A DNA stretch of 64,000 nt from an uncultured Bacilli bacterium (GCA_944363565.1 CALVUI010000001.1:62001-126000), one strand, 5' to 3'. Positions 31,438-41,213 are shown, numbered from the stretch's first letter. Made by a program: numbers and translations. The notes: generated by a model not told the origin, from the letters alone.

Positions 31438-34350
31438 ATGAGAAAGACCTATCCGTTTCTTCTACTGGGGCTTTCGGCCGTCTTCCTAGCGGCCTGCGGC
31501 CCCACCTCGACCTCCTCCACCGAGCCCGGGCCCGGTGGAAGTACGCCGCCAGTCGGCGAGTTCGACGGCACCGTCCATAACCAGCCTGGACCCAGCGACT
31601 TCAACCTCTACTTCTATTCGTCCGAAAGTACGTACGAGGAACGCAATTACATCTGGTGCTGGTATTCCGCGGGTTCGTCCTATGGCTTCCAGACCAGCGG
31701 CGACTCGACCGTCATCTTCGAGGAGACGGGGGAGGACTTCCCCTTCATCCCGGCCTACATCGCCTGGAACGTCGAGTACGACACGATGGGGACCTGGGAC
31801 TTCAATACCCCAAACAAGATGAAGTTCACCGGGATCGACGATCCCCTGATGATCGACGGGATCATCTATCGGAGCGCCGACGGTTCGAGTCAGACCCAGG
31901 ACCTGAACTTCGATGCTTCGAAAGCCAAGCCCGACGAAAACGGCCGCTACAATGTCTATTTCTACGAAGGTCGGGGGACCTATTACGACATCGCCGACTT
32001 CCCGACCCTTCCGATCGACCGCATCGTCTATAGCGAGAAGGAAGGCCCGGCCGTCAACCTGACGGGGAGCGGCCTCGGCGAGGCCCTCGGGAACTTCGCG
32101 ATCGACGAGGTGTGCCTTGTTCCTTACCGTTATGAAAACGGAAGCAAGAAGGAAGGGACTCCGATCGGCTTTGGGGAGACCAGCGCCATCCAAGGCGGGG
32201 GAACGACAGCTTCCTTGGTCTTGGATCAGCCCTTGGATCTGACCTATAAGTACGAATTCCGCTGCCTCAACCCGATGACCGGGGAGATGGAGACGGCCGG
32301 TGATTTGAACTTCAAGCCCTATTACTCCTCCGACGCCTTCGAGGCCAAGTACATGACCGACAAGGCCCTCGGGGCCGTCATCGAAGGTGGGAATACGGCC
32401 TTCCGCCTCTATTCCCCGAGTGCCACCTCCGCGACCCTCAACCTCTATGAGGGGGAGAAGAAGACCTCCTATCCCATGGAAAAGGGCGCCAACGGTGTCT
32501 TCGAATACGTGGAGCAGAAGAACCTCGGCGGGACCTACTACACCTTCGACGTCACCAACTACGGGGAGACGGAGAAGGATATCCCCGACCCCTATGCCTA
32601 TAGCAGCAACGCCAACGGGGCCCGTTCGATGGTCGTCGACTGGGACCAGGTCGAGAAGCCGGCCGGCTTTGAGAAACCCTTCGTCCCCGAGGTCAACTAC
32701 GCCTCCACCACCATCATGGAAATGCAGACCCGCGACTTCACGGCCGACGAGACCTGGAACGGCAGCGAGGCCAATCGTGGCAAGTTCCTCGGCCTCATCG
32801 AAGAAGGAACGAGCTACGAAGGGAAGGCCACCGGCTTCGACTATGTCAAGGAACTGAAGGCCGCCGGCCTTACCCACGTCCAGATCATGCCCACTTACGA
32901 CTTCGCCTCGGTCGATGAGACGAGACTCGAGGACGAGGAATACAACAACCTCCCCTATGGCGGGGCCTACAACTGGGGTTATGATCCGCAGCAGTACAAT
33001 GCCCCCGAAGGCTCCTTCTCGAGCGACCCCAACGACGGCTACGCCCGGGTCAATGAGATGCGGGAATTCGTCAATGCCTACAACCAGATCGGCCTCGGGG
33101 TCAACATGGACGTGGTCTATAACCACATGCCGGGCAAGGATTCCTCGACCTTCAATAAGATCTTCCCGGACTACTACTTCCGGACCAACTCCTTCTCGGG
33201 AGCCGGGAGCGACGTCGCCAGCGAGCGTGGCATGGTCCGCCGCTTCATCATTGATTCGGTGACCCATTATGTGGAGCACTACCACATGTCCGGTTTCCGC
33301 TTCGACCTCATGGGCTTGCTTGATCGGCCCACGATGGAGGAAGTCAGGAAGGCCATGGACGAGATCGATCCCAACATCATGGTCTACGGCGAAGGCTGGT
33401 CGATGTTCGAAAGCGACCCCGACACCGACATCACGGCCGGCGGGATGGCGACCCAGAACAACATCGGGACGATGAAGGAAGACTGGGTCGGGGCCTTCAA
33501 CGACACCTACCGCGATGGCATGAAGGGTTCGGTCTTCGACGGAGACGGAACCGGCTACGTCCAGGAAGCCTATCAAAACGAGGAAGTGAGCAAAGCCACC
33601 CTCGACAAGGTCTACTACGGCCTCTCCGGCACCTATCGCCGCGGCAGTAGCGGTGGTCGTTACTACTCGACGGTCGCCGATGGCATCGGGGCCTCCCTGG
33701 CCTATGTCGAATGCCATGACAACATGACCCTTTACGACAAGCTCATGGTCACGACCGGCGAGGTCAGCCGGCGCAATGCCAGCAATAGCAACGACCTCCT
33801 GATCGAGGCCTTCGAGGAAGAAAAGGTCCTCGACCAAGTTGAACTAGCCAACGCCAACGTCCTCGGATCCCTCTCGCCGAGCTTCTTCCAGATCGGCCAG
33901 GAGTTCGGGCGGAGCAAATCCTTCACCGACGAAAAGTTCCTCCAGGACGGGAAGTATGTGAAGGTCGAAGATGGCGAAGGGAAGATCACCTACTTCAGCA
34001 GCGACTCCTACAACCTCTCCGACGAGGTCAACGCCATCGACTGGGGTCTCCTCTCCAGTCACGCCGCCTTGGTCGAGTCCTTCAAGGAAAACCTCGGGGA
34101 TAGGATCGAACGCGGCTCCCTGATTGCCGACTACGGAGTCGGGGACTACGGCTATGCCGAGGTCACCGACACCAACTTCATGAACTTCGACTTGCTCGAG
34201 AACAATCTCGTCGTCTCCTATGGCCTCGACCTAAAGATGATCGGGAATACGGGGACCTACCTCTACATCCAAAACTACTCCTCGGCTCCGGTCAGCTATC
34301 TAAACGTCACCGTGCAGCCCCACGCTACCTTCGCGGGAATCGTGGCCTAA
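31438..34350 (+). CDS. pulA: Type I pullulanase lipoprotein (GH13)
   Basis: Pullulanase hydrolyses alpha-1,6 branch points of pullulan and starch. The ATG at 31438 has a ribosome site (GGGGAGAAAA) and gives a lipoprotein (LAAC, Cys20) of 970 aa. Residues of about 40-300 are N-terminal beta domains of the pullulanase-associated kind; a CBM48-like domain is at about 310-400 (NTAFRLYSPSATSATLNLYEG). The type I signature YNWGYDP is at 511-517. GH13 regions are DVVYNH (558-563), GFRFDLMG with nucleophile Asp623, GEGW with acid/base Glu652, and CHDN with Asp761. The protein is anchored on the cell surface. A perfect cre box upstream predicts repression by preferred sugars. Monocistronic. Confidence 0.96.
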   Translation: MRKTYPFLLLGLSAVFLAACGPTSTSSTEPGPGGSTPPVGEFDGTVHNQPGPSDFNLYFYSSESTYEERNYIWCWYSAGSSYGFQTSGDSTVIFEETGEDFPFIPAYIAWNVEYDTMGTWDFNTPNKMKFTGIDDPLMIDGIIYRSADGSSQTQDLNFDASKAKPDENGRYNVYFYEGRGTYYDIADFPTLPIDRIVYSEKEGPAVNLTGSGLGEALGNFAIDEVCLVPYRYENGSKKEGTPIGFGETSAIQGGGTTASLVLDQPLDLTYKYEFRCLNPMTGEMETAGDLNFKPYYSSDAFEAKYMTDKALGAVIEGGNTAFRLYSPSATSATLNLYEGEKKTSYPMEKGANGVFEYVEQKNLGGTYYTFDVTNYGETEKDIPDPYAYSSNANGARSMVVDWDQVEKPAGFEKPFVPEVNYASTTIMEMQTRDFTADETWNGSEANRGKFLGLIEEGTSYEGKATGFDYVKELKAAGLTHVQIMPTYDFASVDETRLEDEEYNNLPYGGAYNWGYDPQQYNAPEGSFSSDPNDGYARVNEMREFVNAYNQIGLGVNMDVVYNHMPGKDSSTFNKIFPDYYFRTNSFSGAGSDVASERGMVRRFIIDSVTHYVEHYHMSGFRFDLMGLLDRPTMEEVRKAMDEIDPNIMVYGEGWSMFESDPDTDITAGGMATQNNIGTMKEDWVGAFNDTYRDGMKGSVFDGDGTGYVQEAYQNEEVSKATLDKVYYGLSGTYRRGSSGGRYYSTVADGIGASLAYVECHDNMTLYDKLMVTTGEVSRRNASNSNDLLIEAFEEEKVLDQVELANANVLGSLSPSFFQIGQEFGRSKSFTDEKFLQDGKYVKVEDGEGKITYFSSDSYNLSDEVNAIDWGLLSSHAALVESFKENLGDRIERGSLIADYGVGDYGYAEVTDTNFMNFDLLENNLVVSYGLDLKMIGNTGTYLYIQNYSSAPVSYLNVTVQPHATFAGIVA

Positions 34351-34361
34351 GTAGAAAGAAG

Positions 34362-34386
34362 GAGGGAGCTCCGGCTCCCTCTTTTT
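34362..34386 (+). terminator. Pullulanase terminator
   Basis: GAGGGAGC, loop TCCG, GCTCCCTC, then TTTTT. Confidence 0.88.
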
Positions 34387-34446
34387 CATTGCCCTTTTGC
34401 GGACTTTTCTTCATTAAGCCCGCAGAACCTACACCCTTTTTTCGTT

Positions 34447-34465
34447 ATCCCCTGCGGGGATTTTC
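34447..34465 (+). terminator. Second hairpin terminator upstream of pyrG
   Basis: ATCCCC, loop TGC, GGGGAT, then TTTT. It backs up the pullulanase terminator or attenuates read-through into pyrG. Confidence 0.6.
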
Positions 34466-34501
34466 GATTTTTCCTAGCCACCTAGGGCCATAATGTCTAG
34501 A

Positions 34502-36130
34502 ATGCCTCCCATGAGCAGGTTTGTCTTTGTTACGGGCGGGGTCGTTTCTTCCCTCGGGAAGGGGATCTTCGCCTCCTCCCTTGGTTTTTTGTTGAAGAAA
34601 CGGGGCCTCAAGGTCTTCATGATGAAGTTCGACCCCTACCTCAACGTCGATCCCGGGACCATGTCCCCCTATCAGCACGGGGAGGTCTTCGTGACCAAGG
34701 ACGGGGCCGAGACCGACCTCGACATCGGCCATTACGAGCGCTGGCTCGACGAATCGTTGGCCAAGGAATCAAGCGTCACCTCCGGTAAGATCTACGGGGC
34801 GGTTTTGGAAAAGGAAAGGCGCGGGGACTACCTCGGGGCTTGCGTCCAGGTCATCCCCCACGTCACCAATGAGATCAAGGCCCGTCTCCACGATGCCGAA
34901 CGGGCCTCGGGGGCCGATGTCATCATCTGCGAGATCGGAGGCACGGTCGGGGACATCGAATCCGAACCCTTCCTCGAGGCCATGCGCCAGATGCGGGTGG
35001 AACTAGGCTACCAAAACGTCATGTTCTTCCATAACACCCTGGTCCCGTATCTTCGGACCAGCGAGGAAAGCAAGACCAAGCCGACCCAGCACTCGGTCAA
35101 GGACCTCCTCTCGATCGGGATCCAGCCCGACGCGATTGTCTTAAGGTCCGAAGTGCCCCTGGGAGAAGGGGCCAAAGAAAAGATCTCTTTGTTCTGCAAC
35201 GTGGCCCGTGAAGGGGTCTTCGAGGCCGACGACTGCGAGATCGTCTACGAATTGCCCCTCAAGCTTCACGAGCAGGGCCTTGACGAATTTGTCCTTAGGC
35301 GTTTCGGCTTCACCAAGCAAACCAATATCGACCTCAAGGACTGGGAAGGCCTCGTCAAGCGGATCGCCGAGACCAAGGCCTCCGGCAAGAGCGTAAACAT
35401 CGCCCTGGTCGGGAAGTACGTCGAACTCAAGGATGCCTATCTTTCGGTCGCGACCGCCCTCAGCCACGCCGGTTACCACTTCGGGGTCAAGGTCGATATC
35501 GACTGGATCAAGGCCATCGACCTCGAAAACGGGAACTACGAGGAACGCCTTGCCAAGGCCGACGGGATCTTGGTCCCCGGGGGCTTCGGGGAAAGGGGCA
35601 GCAAGGGCAAGATGCTGGCCATCGAATACGCCCGCACGCACGATATTCCTTGTCTAGGGATCTGCTTTGGGATGCAACTGGCGATGATCGAATTCGCCAA
35701 GCACGTCTTGGGCCACCAGGAAGCCAACACCACCGAATTCGACCCCGAGACCCCGTGCCCGGTCTTCGATCTATTGAGGGACCAATACGACGGAATCAAG
35801 ATGGGAGGGACCTTGCGTCTAGGGGAGTATCCCTGCGCCCTCCAAAAGGGAAGTCTGGCCGAGAAGTGCTACAAGGCCCCCCTCATCAAGGAAAGGCATA
35901 GGCACCGTTACGAATTCAATTCGGCCTACCGGAAGGAATTCGAGGAAGCCGGGGTCGTCTTCTCCGGCATCAACCCCGATTCGGGCTTGGTCGAAATCGT
36001 CGAGATCCCTAAACTCAGATTCTTCATCGCCTCCCAATTCCATCCCGAATTCACTTCGCGGCCCTTAAGGCCCAATCCCTTGTTCCAGGAATTCGTCGGG
36101 GCCGCCATCAAGGAAAAGGCCGAGCGCTAG
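34502..36130 (+). CDS. pyrG: CTP synthase
   Basis: Converts UTP to CTP with ATP and glutamine. The N-terminal synthetase domain starts FVFVTGGVVSSLGKG and includes DPYLNVDPGTMSPYQHGEV; the C-terminal class I amidotransferase domain has PGGFGERG and CLGICFGMQ with the catalytic Cys, and a His-Pro-Glu triad end (FHPEF). Length of about 540 aa is normal. Three in-frame ATGs compete (34493, 34502, 34511). The first lies inside a CATAAT that looks like the -10 box, and 34502 falls 7 nt after it, so I prefer 34502; homologues would also fit 34511. The diacylglycerol-kinase-like gene follows without a gap. Confidence 0.96.
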   Translation: MPPMSRFVFVTGGVVSSLGKGIFASSLGFLLKKRGLKVFMMKFDPYLNVDPGTMSPYQHGEVFVTKDGAETDLDIGHYERWLDESLAKESSVTSGKIYGAVLEKERRGDYLGACVQVIPHVTNEIKARLHDAERASGADVIICEIGGTVGDIESEPFLEAMRQMRVELGYQNVMFFHNTLVPYLRTSEESKTKPTQHSVKDLLSIGIQPDAIVLRSEVPLGEGAKEKISLFCNVAREGVFEADDCEIVYELPLKLHEQGLDEFVLRRFGFTKQTNIDLKDWEGLVKRIAETKASGKSVNIALVGKYVELKDAYLSVATALSHAGYHFGVKVDIDWIKAIDLENGNYEERLAKADGILVPGGFGERGSKGKMLAIEYARTHDIPCLGICFGMQLAMIEFAKHVLGHQEANTTEFDPETPCPVFDLLRDQYDGIKMGGTLRLGEYPCALQKGSLAEKCYKAPLIKERHRHRYEFNSAYRKEFEEAGVVFSGINPDSGLVEIVEIPKLRFFIASQFHPEFTSRPLRPNPLFQEFVGAAIKEKAER

Positions 36131-36991
36131 ATGGTCAACGGCCTCCTCCTCTATAGCCCCTCCTCGGGCCACCGCGATTTTTCCAAAAAGGTCGATTATG
36201 TCAAAAAAGCCCTTTCGATGAGCTTCGACCGTCTCGATTATGCCGCCCCCTCCTCGGCCTATGAGGCCTTTCGAAGGGAACGGGAGGCCATCGGGCGCTA
36301 CCATAGTCTCATCGTGGTCGGGGGCGACGGGGCCTTCAACACCGCCGTCAATGCCCTGGCCCTCCACAAAGAGGCCCCGATCCTCGGCTATATCAACGAG
36401 GGGACCCTCGGGGACGTCGGGCGGAACTTCGGGGTCGGGCGGCGCTTACGGGGCGCTTTGTCTATCATCGCCAAGGGCCATCACGAGGAATTCGATGTCG
36501 GGGAGTGCGGGGGCCGCTATTTCGCCTATATGGCCGCCATTGGCCGTTATAGTGACATCGCCTATGCCGTCTCGCCCCGGGAGAAGAAGGCGATCGGGAA
36601 GCTGAGCTACTACAAGAAGGCGGCCCACGAGGCCTTCGCCAACCAAAACGTCAAAATCGAGATTGCCTTCGAGGACGGGACCACCTTCGAAGAAGAGGTG
36701 CCCTTCTTTTTGGTCCTCAACGGCCAAAACGTCGGCGGTTTCAAGGTAAACCGCCAGGGAAATCCCTTCGATGGGACCATGGAAGCCTATATTACGAAGA
36801 AAGGGCCCTTGGGGGGACTGACCCACTACCTGACCGGGAAGGGTCTAAGGGTCGTTTCCTTTAAGAAAATCGCGGTAAAACCCCTCCGAAACGACCTTCC
36901 TTGGTGCCTGGATGGGGAGCTGGGCCCTTTCGGCGGGGCCGAGATCCTCTGCCACCGCCAGGCCATCAAAATCTATTGCCGCTGCCGTTAA
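36131..36991 (+). CDS. Diacylglycerol/lipid kinase family protein
   Basis: A 286-aa protein of the DAG-kinase catalytic family, which phosphorylates lipids such as diacylglycerol. The nucleotide-binding VVGGDGAFNTAVNAL is at about residues 62-76 (the family has GGDGTxxEVxNG), and INEGTLGDVGRNFG follows at about 89-102. The usual GGDGT reads GGDGA here. The C-terminal lobe has LNGQNVGGFKVN and an acidic LDGELGPF (family DGE). The ATG adjoins the pyrG stop. Which lipid it acts on cannot be told from the sequence. Confidence 0.88.
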   Translation: MVNGLLLYSPSSGHRDFSKKVDYVKKALSMSFDRLDYAAPSSAYEAFRREREAIGRYHSLIVVGGDGAFNTAVNALALHKEAPILGYINEGTLGDVGRNFGVGRRLRGALSIIAKGHHEEFDVGECGGRYFAYMAAIGRYSDIAYAVSPREKKAIGKLSYYKKAAHEAFANQNVKIEIAFEDGTTFEEEVPFFLVLNGQNVGGFKVNRQGNPFDGTMEAYITKKGPLGGLTHYLTGKGLRVVSFKKIAVKPLRNDLPWCLDGELGPFGGAEILCHRQAIKIYCRCR

Positions 36992-37025
36992 AGCCAAAAA
37001 ACCCGCAAAAAGTTGTTATTTTGCG

Positions 37026-37055
37026 TTGTAGATGGACAGCCCTTGCCGATATAAT
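37026..37055 (+). promoter_or_regulatory. Promoter of the repeat-rich membrane protein
   Basis: TTGTAG, 18-nt spacer, TATAAT. It lies about 50 nt before the ATG at 37104. Confidence 0.65.
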
Positions 37056-37103
37056 CATGGCAGTAAATATTTGGCAGCGTTCACTGCCGGAGGCAAAGAG
37101 CTT

Positions 37104-39773
37104 ATGAAAAAAAGCGCGAATGTGTTGTCCGTCATCTCTTGGGTATTAGCCATTATCGGCGTTGCCCTCATCGCTTTGACGCCGATGGTCTGCGGTGCCG
37201 CCAGCTATATCAGCGGGGAAGGCGGCTTCCCGACCTACGTCGTGAACGGCATCATCAATCCCCTGATCGACCCGACGAGCGGGGCCCTCGGCCAACTCTT
37301 CAACTTCGAGTTGGTCGGCGCCAATCCCATGCTTTATGCCATCTACGGGATGCTGGCCCTCGTCATCGTCTTGTTCCTCGTCCTCTTGATCCTCCAAATC
37401 GCCAAGCGTCAGCACCGGATCTGGGTCACCCTTTCGATCCTCGTGATCGGCGCCCTCTCGAGCGCCGTCGCCTTGATCGCCATCTTCCCGAACTTCTGGG
37501 GTGAGGGGGTCAACAACGTCATCGGCGCCATCAACAACGCCGTGAACGCGGCCGCCACTGCCGAGGAAGCCCCGATCTCTTCGATGATGGCCACCCTCTT
37601 CACCGTTTATATGTACGCCAGCTACGCCCTCGTGGCCATTGCCTTCATCCTCGTCGTCATCTCCGCCATCTTGGCCTGCGCCAACGTGGCCGGGACCCCG
37701 AAGGAACTCAAGGAAGCCAAACGTTTGGCCGGCAAGTACGGGGCTGCCACCACCGATGACCTCCGCGACGAACTCGATGGGAACCTGAGCCCGGCCCTCG
37801 GTGGCAACCTCCAGGCCACCAATGCTCCGAGCCAAACCCTCTATAACGGCAATTCTCCCCTCATCGTCCAATACATCAACTGCAACGGGGCTTCCGAAGG
37901 GAAACCCGACCATGAGTGCCAATGTGGGGGACACCACAAAGGCCATCTCGACGAAGAAGACATCCGCCGCATCATCCGCGACGAACTCGGGGCCGTCACC
38001 GGCGAACCCGATGCGGACATGATGACCGAGGACGAACTGAAGAAACTCGTCCGCGATGCCGTCCATGAGGCCAAGAAGCCCGGCGAACCCCCGCTTCCGC
38101 CGGTCCCGTCCGAAGAGAAGCCCCTGACCCGCGAAGACGTCAAGGACATCGTGGCCGAACACCTCGGACCCAAGGAAGAACCGAAACCCGAACCCATCGA
38201 TCACGGCATGGAGCCGATGACCGAGGATGATCTCCGTCGCGTCGTCCGCGAGGAAGTCGAGGCCGTCGACGAGGCCAAGCGGGCCCGCGAAGAAGCCGCC
38301 GCCTGCCCGGAAAAGGAAGCCTTGACCGAAGACAAGCTCCGCCAGATCGTGGCCGAGGAACTCGACAAGCTCCCGAAACCGGAGGAAAAGGAAGACGAAG
38401 GCATCGACATGATGACCGAAGACGAACTCCGTAACCTCATCCGGGAGGAAGTCAAGGCTGCCACCGTCGAAGGCGAAAAGGCCATGGCCGATGTCGAATT
38501 CGAGCCTTTGACCGAGGAGAAACTCCGCTCGGTCGTGGCCGAGGAAATCGCCAAGATCCCGCACGAAGAACCGGCCAAGGAAGAAGAAACCGAAGCCCTG
38601 ACCGAAGAAGAACTCCGCAACCTCATCCGCGAGGAAGTCGAAGGCGCGGCCCCGAAGGCCGTGGAAACCAAGGCCGAGGACAGTGCCGAAGTCCTGACCG
38701 AAGCCGACCTCAAGCGCCTCATCTCCGAAGAATTGGCCGCCCATGACCAAAAGGTGGCCGAGGAAGTCGAAGAGGGGGTGGTCGAGAAGCCGGACGAGGA
38801 TAGCTACCTCACCTCCGAAGACCTCCGTCAGATCGTCCGCGAGGAACTGGCCGAGGCCCAGCCGAAGGAAGAAAAGAAGGAAGAGGCCGACATCCGCGCC
38901 ATCATCAGCGAGGAAATCGCCAAGATCAAGATTCCCGAGGAAAAGGAAGGCCTGAAGGCCGAAGAAGTCCGGGCCATCGTGGCCGAAGAACTCGACCGCA
39001 AGATGGTCGAGGCCGCCCCGGCCGAGGAACCCAAGGCCGAGGAACCGGCCCCCGAAAAGGCTCCCCAGACCATCGTCATCCACCTCGGCGAAACCCCGGT
39101 CAAGGAAGAGGAAAAGAAGGAAGAGGAAACTCCGATCGTCATCGTCCCGGCCAAGGAAGAACCCGAACCGGAGCCGGAACCCGAACCAGAGCCCGAACCC
39201 GAACCAGAGCCCGAACCCGAACCGGAACCGGAACCCGTGGAGAAGAAGCCCCTCATCCAAATGCCCGAAGGCTATGAGAAGGGCAAGACCCGCCGGGTGG
39301 TCGGGGAAACCAATCCCAACCTCCCGCCCCACGAGAAGATCGTCCGCATTCCCTTCCCGACGAGGATGCTGAAGGCCGACAAGGAGCTGAAGGCCGCCTA
39401 CAACGCCATCAAGGCCGAATGCCTCAGCTACGGCCTCAAGAGCCGTGTCTCCAATTCGGGCGATACCTTCCGTCTCCACACCAAGACCTACGTCAAGCTG
39501 ACGATCGCCGGCAAGAGCCTCAAGCTCTACTTCGCCCTCAACCCGAAGGATTACGCCAATTCCCCGATCCCCGTCTATGACGCCTCGGAGAAGAACATCT
39601 ACAAGGAAATTCCGACGGTCCTCAAGGTCAGAAGCGAACTCTCCCTCAGGAGGGCGCGCCAATTGATCGCCGATGCCTGCGAGCACGACCGCCTCGAGCA
39701 GGGCAAGTTGGTCGAGAAGAACTACGTCAACGAACTCAAGGACTACAAGCCCCAGAATTCGAAGGACGACTGA
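37104..39773 (+). CDS. Large membrane protein with 12 'LTEEELRxxVREEV' repeats and an EP tract
   Basis: 889 aa from the ATG at 37104 (ribosome site GGAGG). Residues 1-195 contain four transmembrane helices. A short Cys/His patch follows (HECQCGGHHKGH, about residue 270-285). About residues 285-640 hold twelve copies of a 14-residue helical motif of the type MTEDELRNLIREEV, spaced by acidic/proline linkers. Then come 13 Glu-Pro pairs, and a C-terminal globular domain of about 140 residues (IPFPTRMLKADKELK ... LTIAGKSLKLYFALNPKDY ... VRSELSLRRARQLI). A similar C-terminal domain occurs in other Firmicutes/Mollicutes hypothetical proteins. The repeats look like docking sites on a long arm. Function is unknown; the gene stands alone between its own promoter and terminator. 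Confidence 0.85.
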   Translation: MKKSANVLSVISWVLAIIGVALIALTPMVCGAASYISGEGGFPTYVVNGIINPLIDPTSGALGQLFNFELVGANPMLYAIYGMLALVIVLFLVLLILQIAKRQHRIWVTLSILVIGALSSAVALIAIFPNFWGEGVNNVIGAINNAVNAAATAEEAPISSMMATLFTVYMYASYALVAIAFILVVISAILACANVAGTPKELKEAKRLAGKYGAATTDDLRDELDGNLSPALGGNLQATNAPSQTLYNGNSPLIVQYINCNGASEGKPDHECQCGGHHKGHLDEEDIRRIIRDELGAVTGEPDADMMTEDELKKLVRDAVHEAKKPGEPPLPPVPSEEKPLTREDVKDIVAEHLGPKEEPKPEPIDHGMEPMTEDDLRRVVREEVEAVDEAKRAREEAAACPEKEALTEDKLRQIVAEELDKLPKPEEKEDEGIDMMTEDELRNLIREEVKAATVEGEKAMADVEFEPLTEEKLRSVVAEEIAKIPHEEPAKEEETEALTEEELRNLIREEVEGAAPKAVETKAEDSAEVLTEADLKRLISEELAAHDQKVAEEVEEGVVEKPDEDSYLTSEDLRQIVREELAEAQPKEEKKEEADIRAIISEEIAKIKIPEEKEGLKAEEVRAIVAEELDRKMVEAAPAEEPKAEEPAPEKAPQTIVIHLGETPVKEEEKKEEETPIVIVPAKEEPEPEPEPEPEPEPEPEPEPEPEPEPVEKKPLIQMPEGYEKGKTRRVVGETNPNLPPHEKIVRIPFPTRMLKADKELKAAYNAIKAECLSYGLKSRVSNSGDTFRLHTKTYVKLTIAGKSLKLYFALNPKDYANSPIPVYDASEKNIYKEIPTVLKVRSELSLRRARQLIADACEHDRLEQGKLVEKNYVNELKDYKPQNSKDD
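39159..39236 (+). repeat. Thirteen tandem Glu-Pro codon pairs
   Basis: A hexanucleotide-like array (GARCCN) within the gene at 37104. The unit keeps frame, so copy-number change would alter arm length without a frameshift. Confidence 0.9.
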
Positions 39774-39788
39774 TAGGCGTCAAATACA

Positions 39789-39811
39789 GGGGAGCTCCGG
39801 CTCCCCTTTTT
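39789..39811 (+). terminator. Terminator of the repeat-rich gene
   Basis: GGGGAGC, loop TCCG, GCTCCCC, then TTTTT. Confidence 0.87.
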
Positions 39812-39824
39812 CTTAGGAGCATCC

Positions 39825-40667
39825 ATGGATATCGAGAAGTATTTAAGTAGTTATGGTCGGCAAGAGGGGAAGACTTTCCTGGTGACCGGCGCTTCCTCCG
39901 GGCTCGGCCTGGAGGCGGCCAAGCATTTGGCAAGGTTAGGGGGAAACGTCCTGCTGGCGGCCCGCAACGAGGAACGTCTGAGGGTAGCCGTCGAAAAGTT
40001 GAAGGCCATAAACACCAAAGGTGATTATCGCTATTTTCTCCTCGACCAAAGCGATGCCGCTTCCATCGAGGCCTTCGTAAAGGCCCTGGAAGGGGAGAAG
40101 ATCGACGCCGTCATCTACAACGCCGGGATCTATTTCCCACGAAAAGGCGAGAAGGGCCTGACCTTCAAGACCAACGCGGTCGGGACATATCTTCTATCGC
40201 GGAAGCTCTTGGCCCTCTATCCCAAGGCCCGCCACGTCTACGTCGGCTCCATCATGCATTTCAAGCCCGGGAAGAAGGGCTTTGAAAATGCTTTGGCTAG
40301 AGCCGGACGCCAAAGGGAATACGCCCTCAGCAAGGAAGCCATCAGGATGATTTTCCATTTGGATCTGGAAGCCGGTTACGACTGCGTCTACGTCCATCCC
40401 GGGATCAGCAAGACTTCGATCATCCGAAGCTTCGCTCCCGTGATCAAGAGGTTGGCCAACGGGTTCTTGTACCTCTTCGTCCATCATCCCGTCCAGGCTT
40501 CTTTGGTCGAAGTGGTCGGAGCCATCGAAGATAGAGCCAAGGGGCAATACGTCTATCCTAGGGGATTATTTCAGATCAGCGGATTCCCGAAAATGAAAAA
40601 GGCCCTTGCTTATAACCAAGAAGAGGCCGAGGATTTGCGGGGATTTCTGGAAAGACAATCAGCCTAG
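39825..40667 (+). CDS. Short-chain dehydrogenase/reductase
   Basis: A 280-aa classical SDR. The cofactor loop is TGASSGLGLEAAKHLA (about 21-36), NAG is at about 98-100, the catalytic Ser lies in YVGSIMHF, and the YxxxK pair is YALSK near residue 166. The ribosome site TAGGAGC precedes the ATG. It converges on gmk, and the two genes overlap by 9 nt at their 3' ends. The substrate cannot be inferred; the layout resembles retinol-dehydrogenase-like SDRs. Confidence 0.9.
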   Translation: MDIEKYLSSYGRQEGKTFLVTGASSGLGLEAAKHLARLGGNVLLAARNEERLRVAVEKLKAINTKGDYRYFLLDQSDAASIEAFVKALEGEKIDAVIYNAGIYFPRKGEKGLTFKTNAVGTYLLSRKLLALYPKARHVYVGSIMHFKPGKKGFENALARAGRQREYALSKEAIRMIFHLDLEAGYDCVYVHPGISKTSIIRSFAPVIKRLANGFLYLFVHHPVQASLVEVVGAIEDRAKGQYVYPRGLFQISGFPKMKKALAYNQEEAEDLRGFLERQSA

Positions 40668-41213
40668 GGTGATGCCTCTTTCCTTGAGGCTGACCAGGTA
40701 GCGTTCGTAGATTTCGCTGACGATGTCATCGAGGGGCCGGCGGTCGGTCTTGATGACATAGTCGGTCTCCATGACGGCCCCGGGGGCGAACTCGACGAGG
40801 TCGTTGGCCAAACGGCTGGCGATGGTTTTTTCGTCGTCGTCCCGGCCGATCATCCTTTCCTTCCGCGTTTGCGCGGAGGCCATGAGATGGAAGGTGATGA
40901 TCGAGGGATCGCCGAGGCTCATGAAGCTTTTGAGGCCGTTGGGATCGACCACTACGACCTTGTCGGAGGCGATTTCCTTCTTCGAACAGCCGTAGTGGCG
41001 GCCGTTGTAGCAGGTCGTTTCGACGAAGGCCCCTTCTTGCCGGAGCCTTTCGAAATCTTCCTCGCTCACAAAGTGGTAATCGATGTCCTGGACTTCGTTG
41101 ACCCGCATCTTCCGGGTGGTGTGGGTGACGGCCTTGAGGATCCCATAACGTTCCTTCAAAGCCTTGGCCGCTTCCGTCTTGCCCGAAGCGCTGGGTCCGA
41201 CCAGTAGAATCAT
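40659..41213 (-). CDS. gmk: Guanylate kinase (short form)
   Basis: Guanylate kinase makes GDP from GMP and ATP. The 184-aa protein has the P-loop GPSASGKT (6-13), the GMP-binding HTTRKMRVNEVQDIDYHFVS segment (where the family has 'TTRxxRxgExxGxdYhFv'), and ETTCYNGRHYGCSK. It is slightly shorter than the E. coli enzyme. The start follows a GATAAT box by 6 nt on the minus strand and no ribosome site is present, so the transcript is probably leaderless. It overlaps the convergent SDR gene by 9 nt. A second, canonical gmk may exist elsewhere in the genome. Confidence 0.85.
   Translation of the reverse strand: MILLVGPSASGKTEAAKALKERYGILKAVTHTTRKMRVNEVQDIDYHFVSEEDFERLRQEGAFVETTCYNGRHYGCSKKEIASDKVVVVDPNGLKSFMSLGDPSIITFHLMASAQTRKERMIGRDDDEKTIASRLANDLVEFAPGAVMETDYVIKTDRRPLDDIVSEIYERYLVSLKERGITLG

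Noticed and set aside
39159-39236. Possible phase-variable tract in the EP repeat
   Set aside because: The unit is six bases, so slippage changes arm length but not the frame; on/off switching is not expected.
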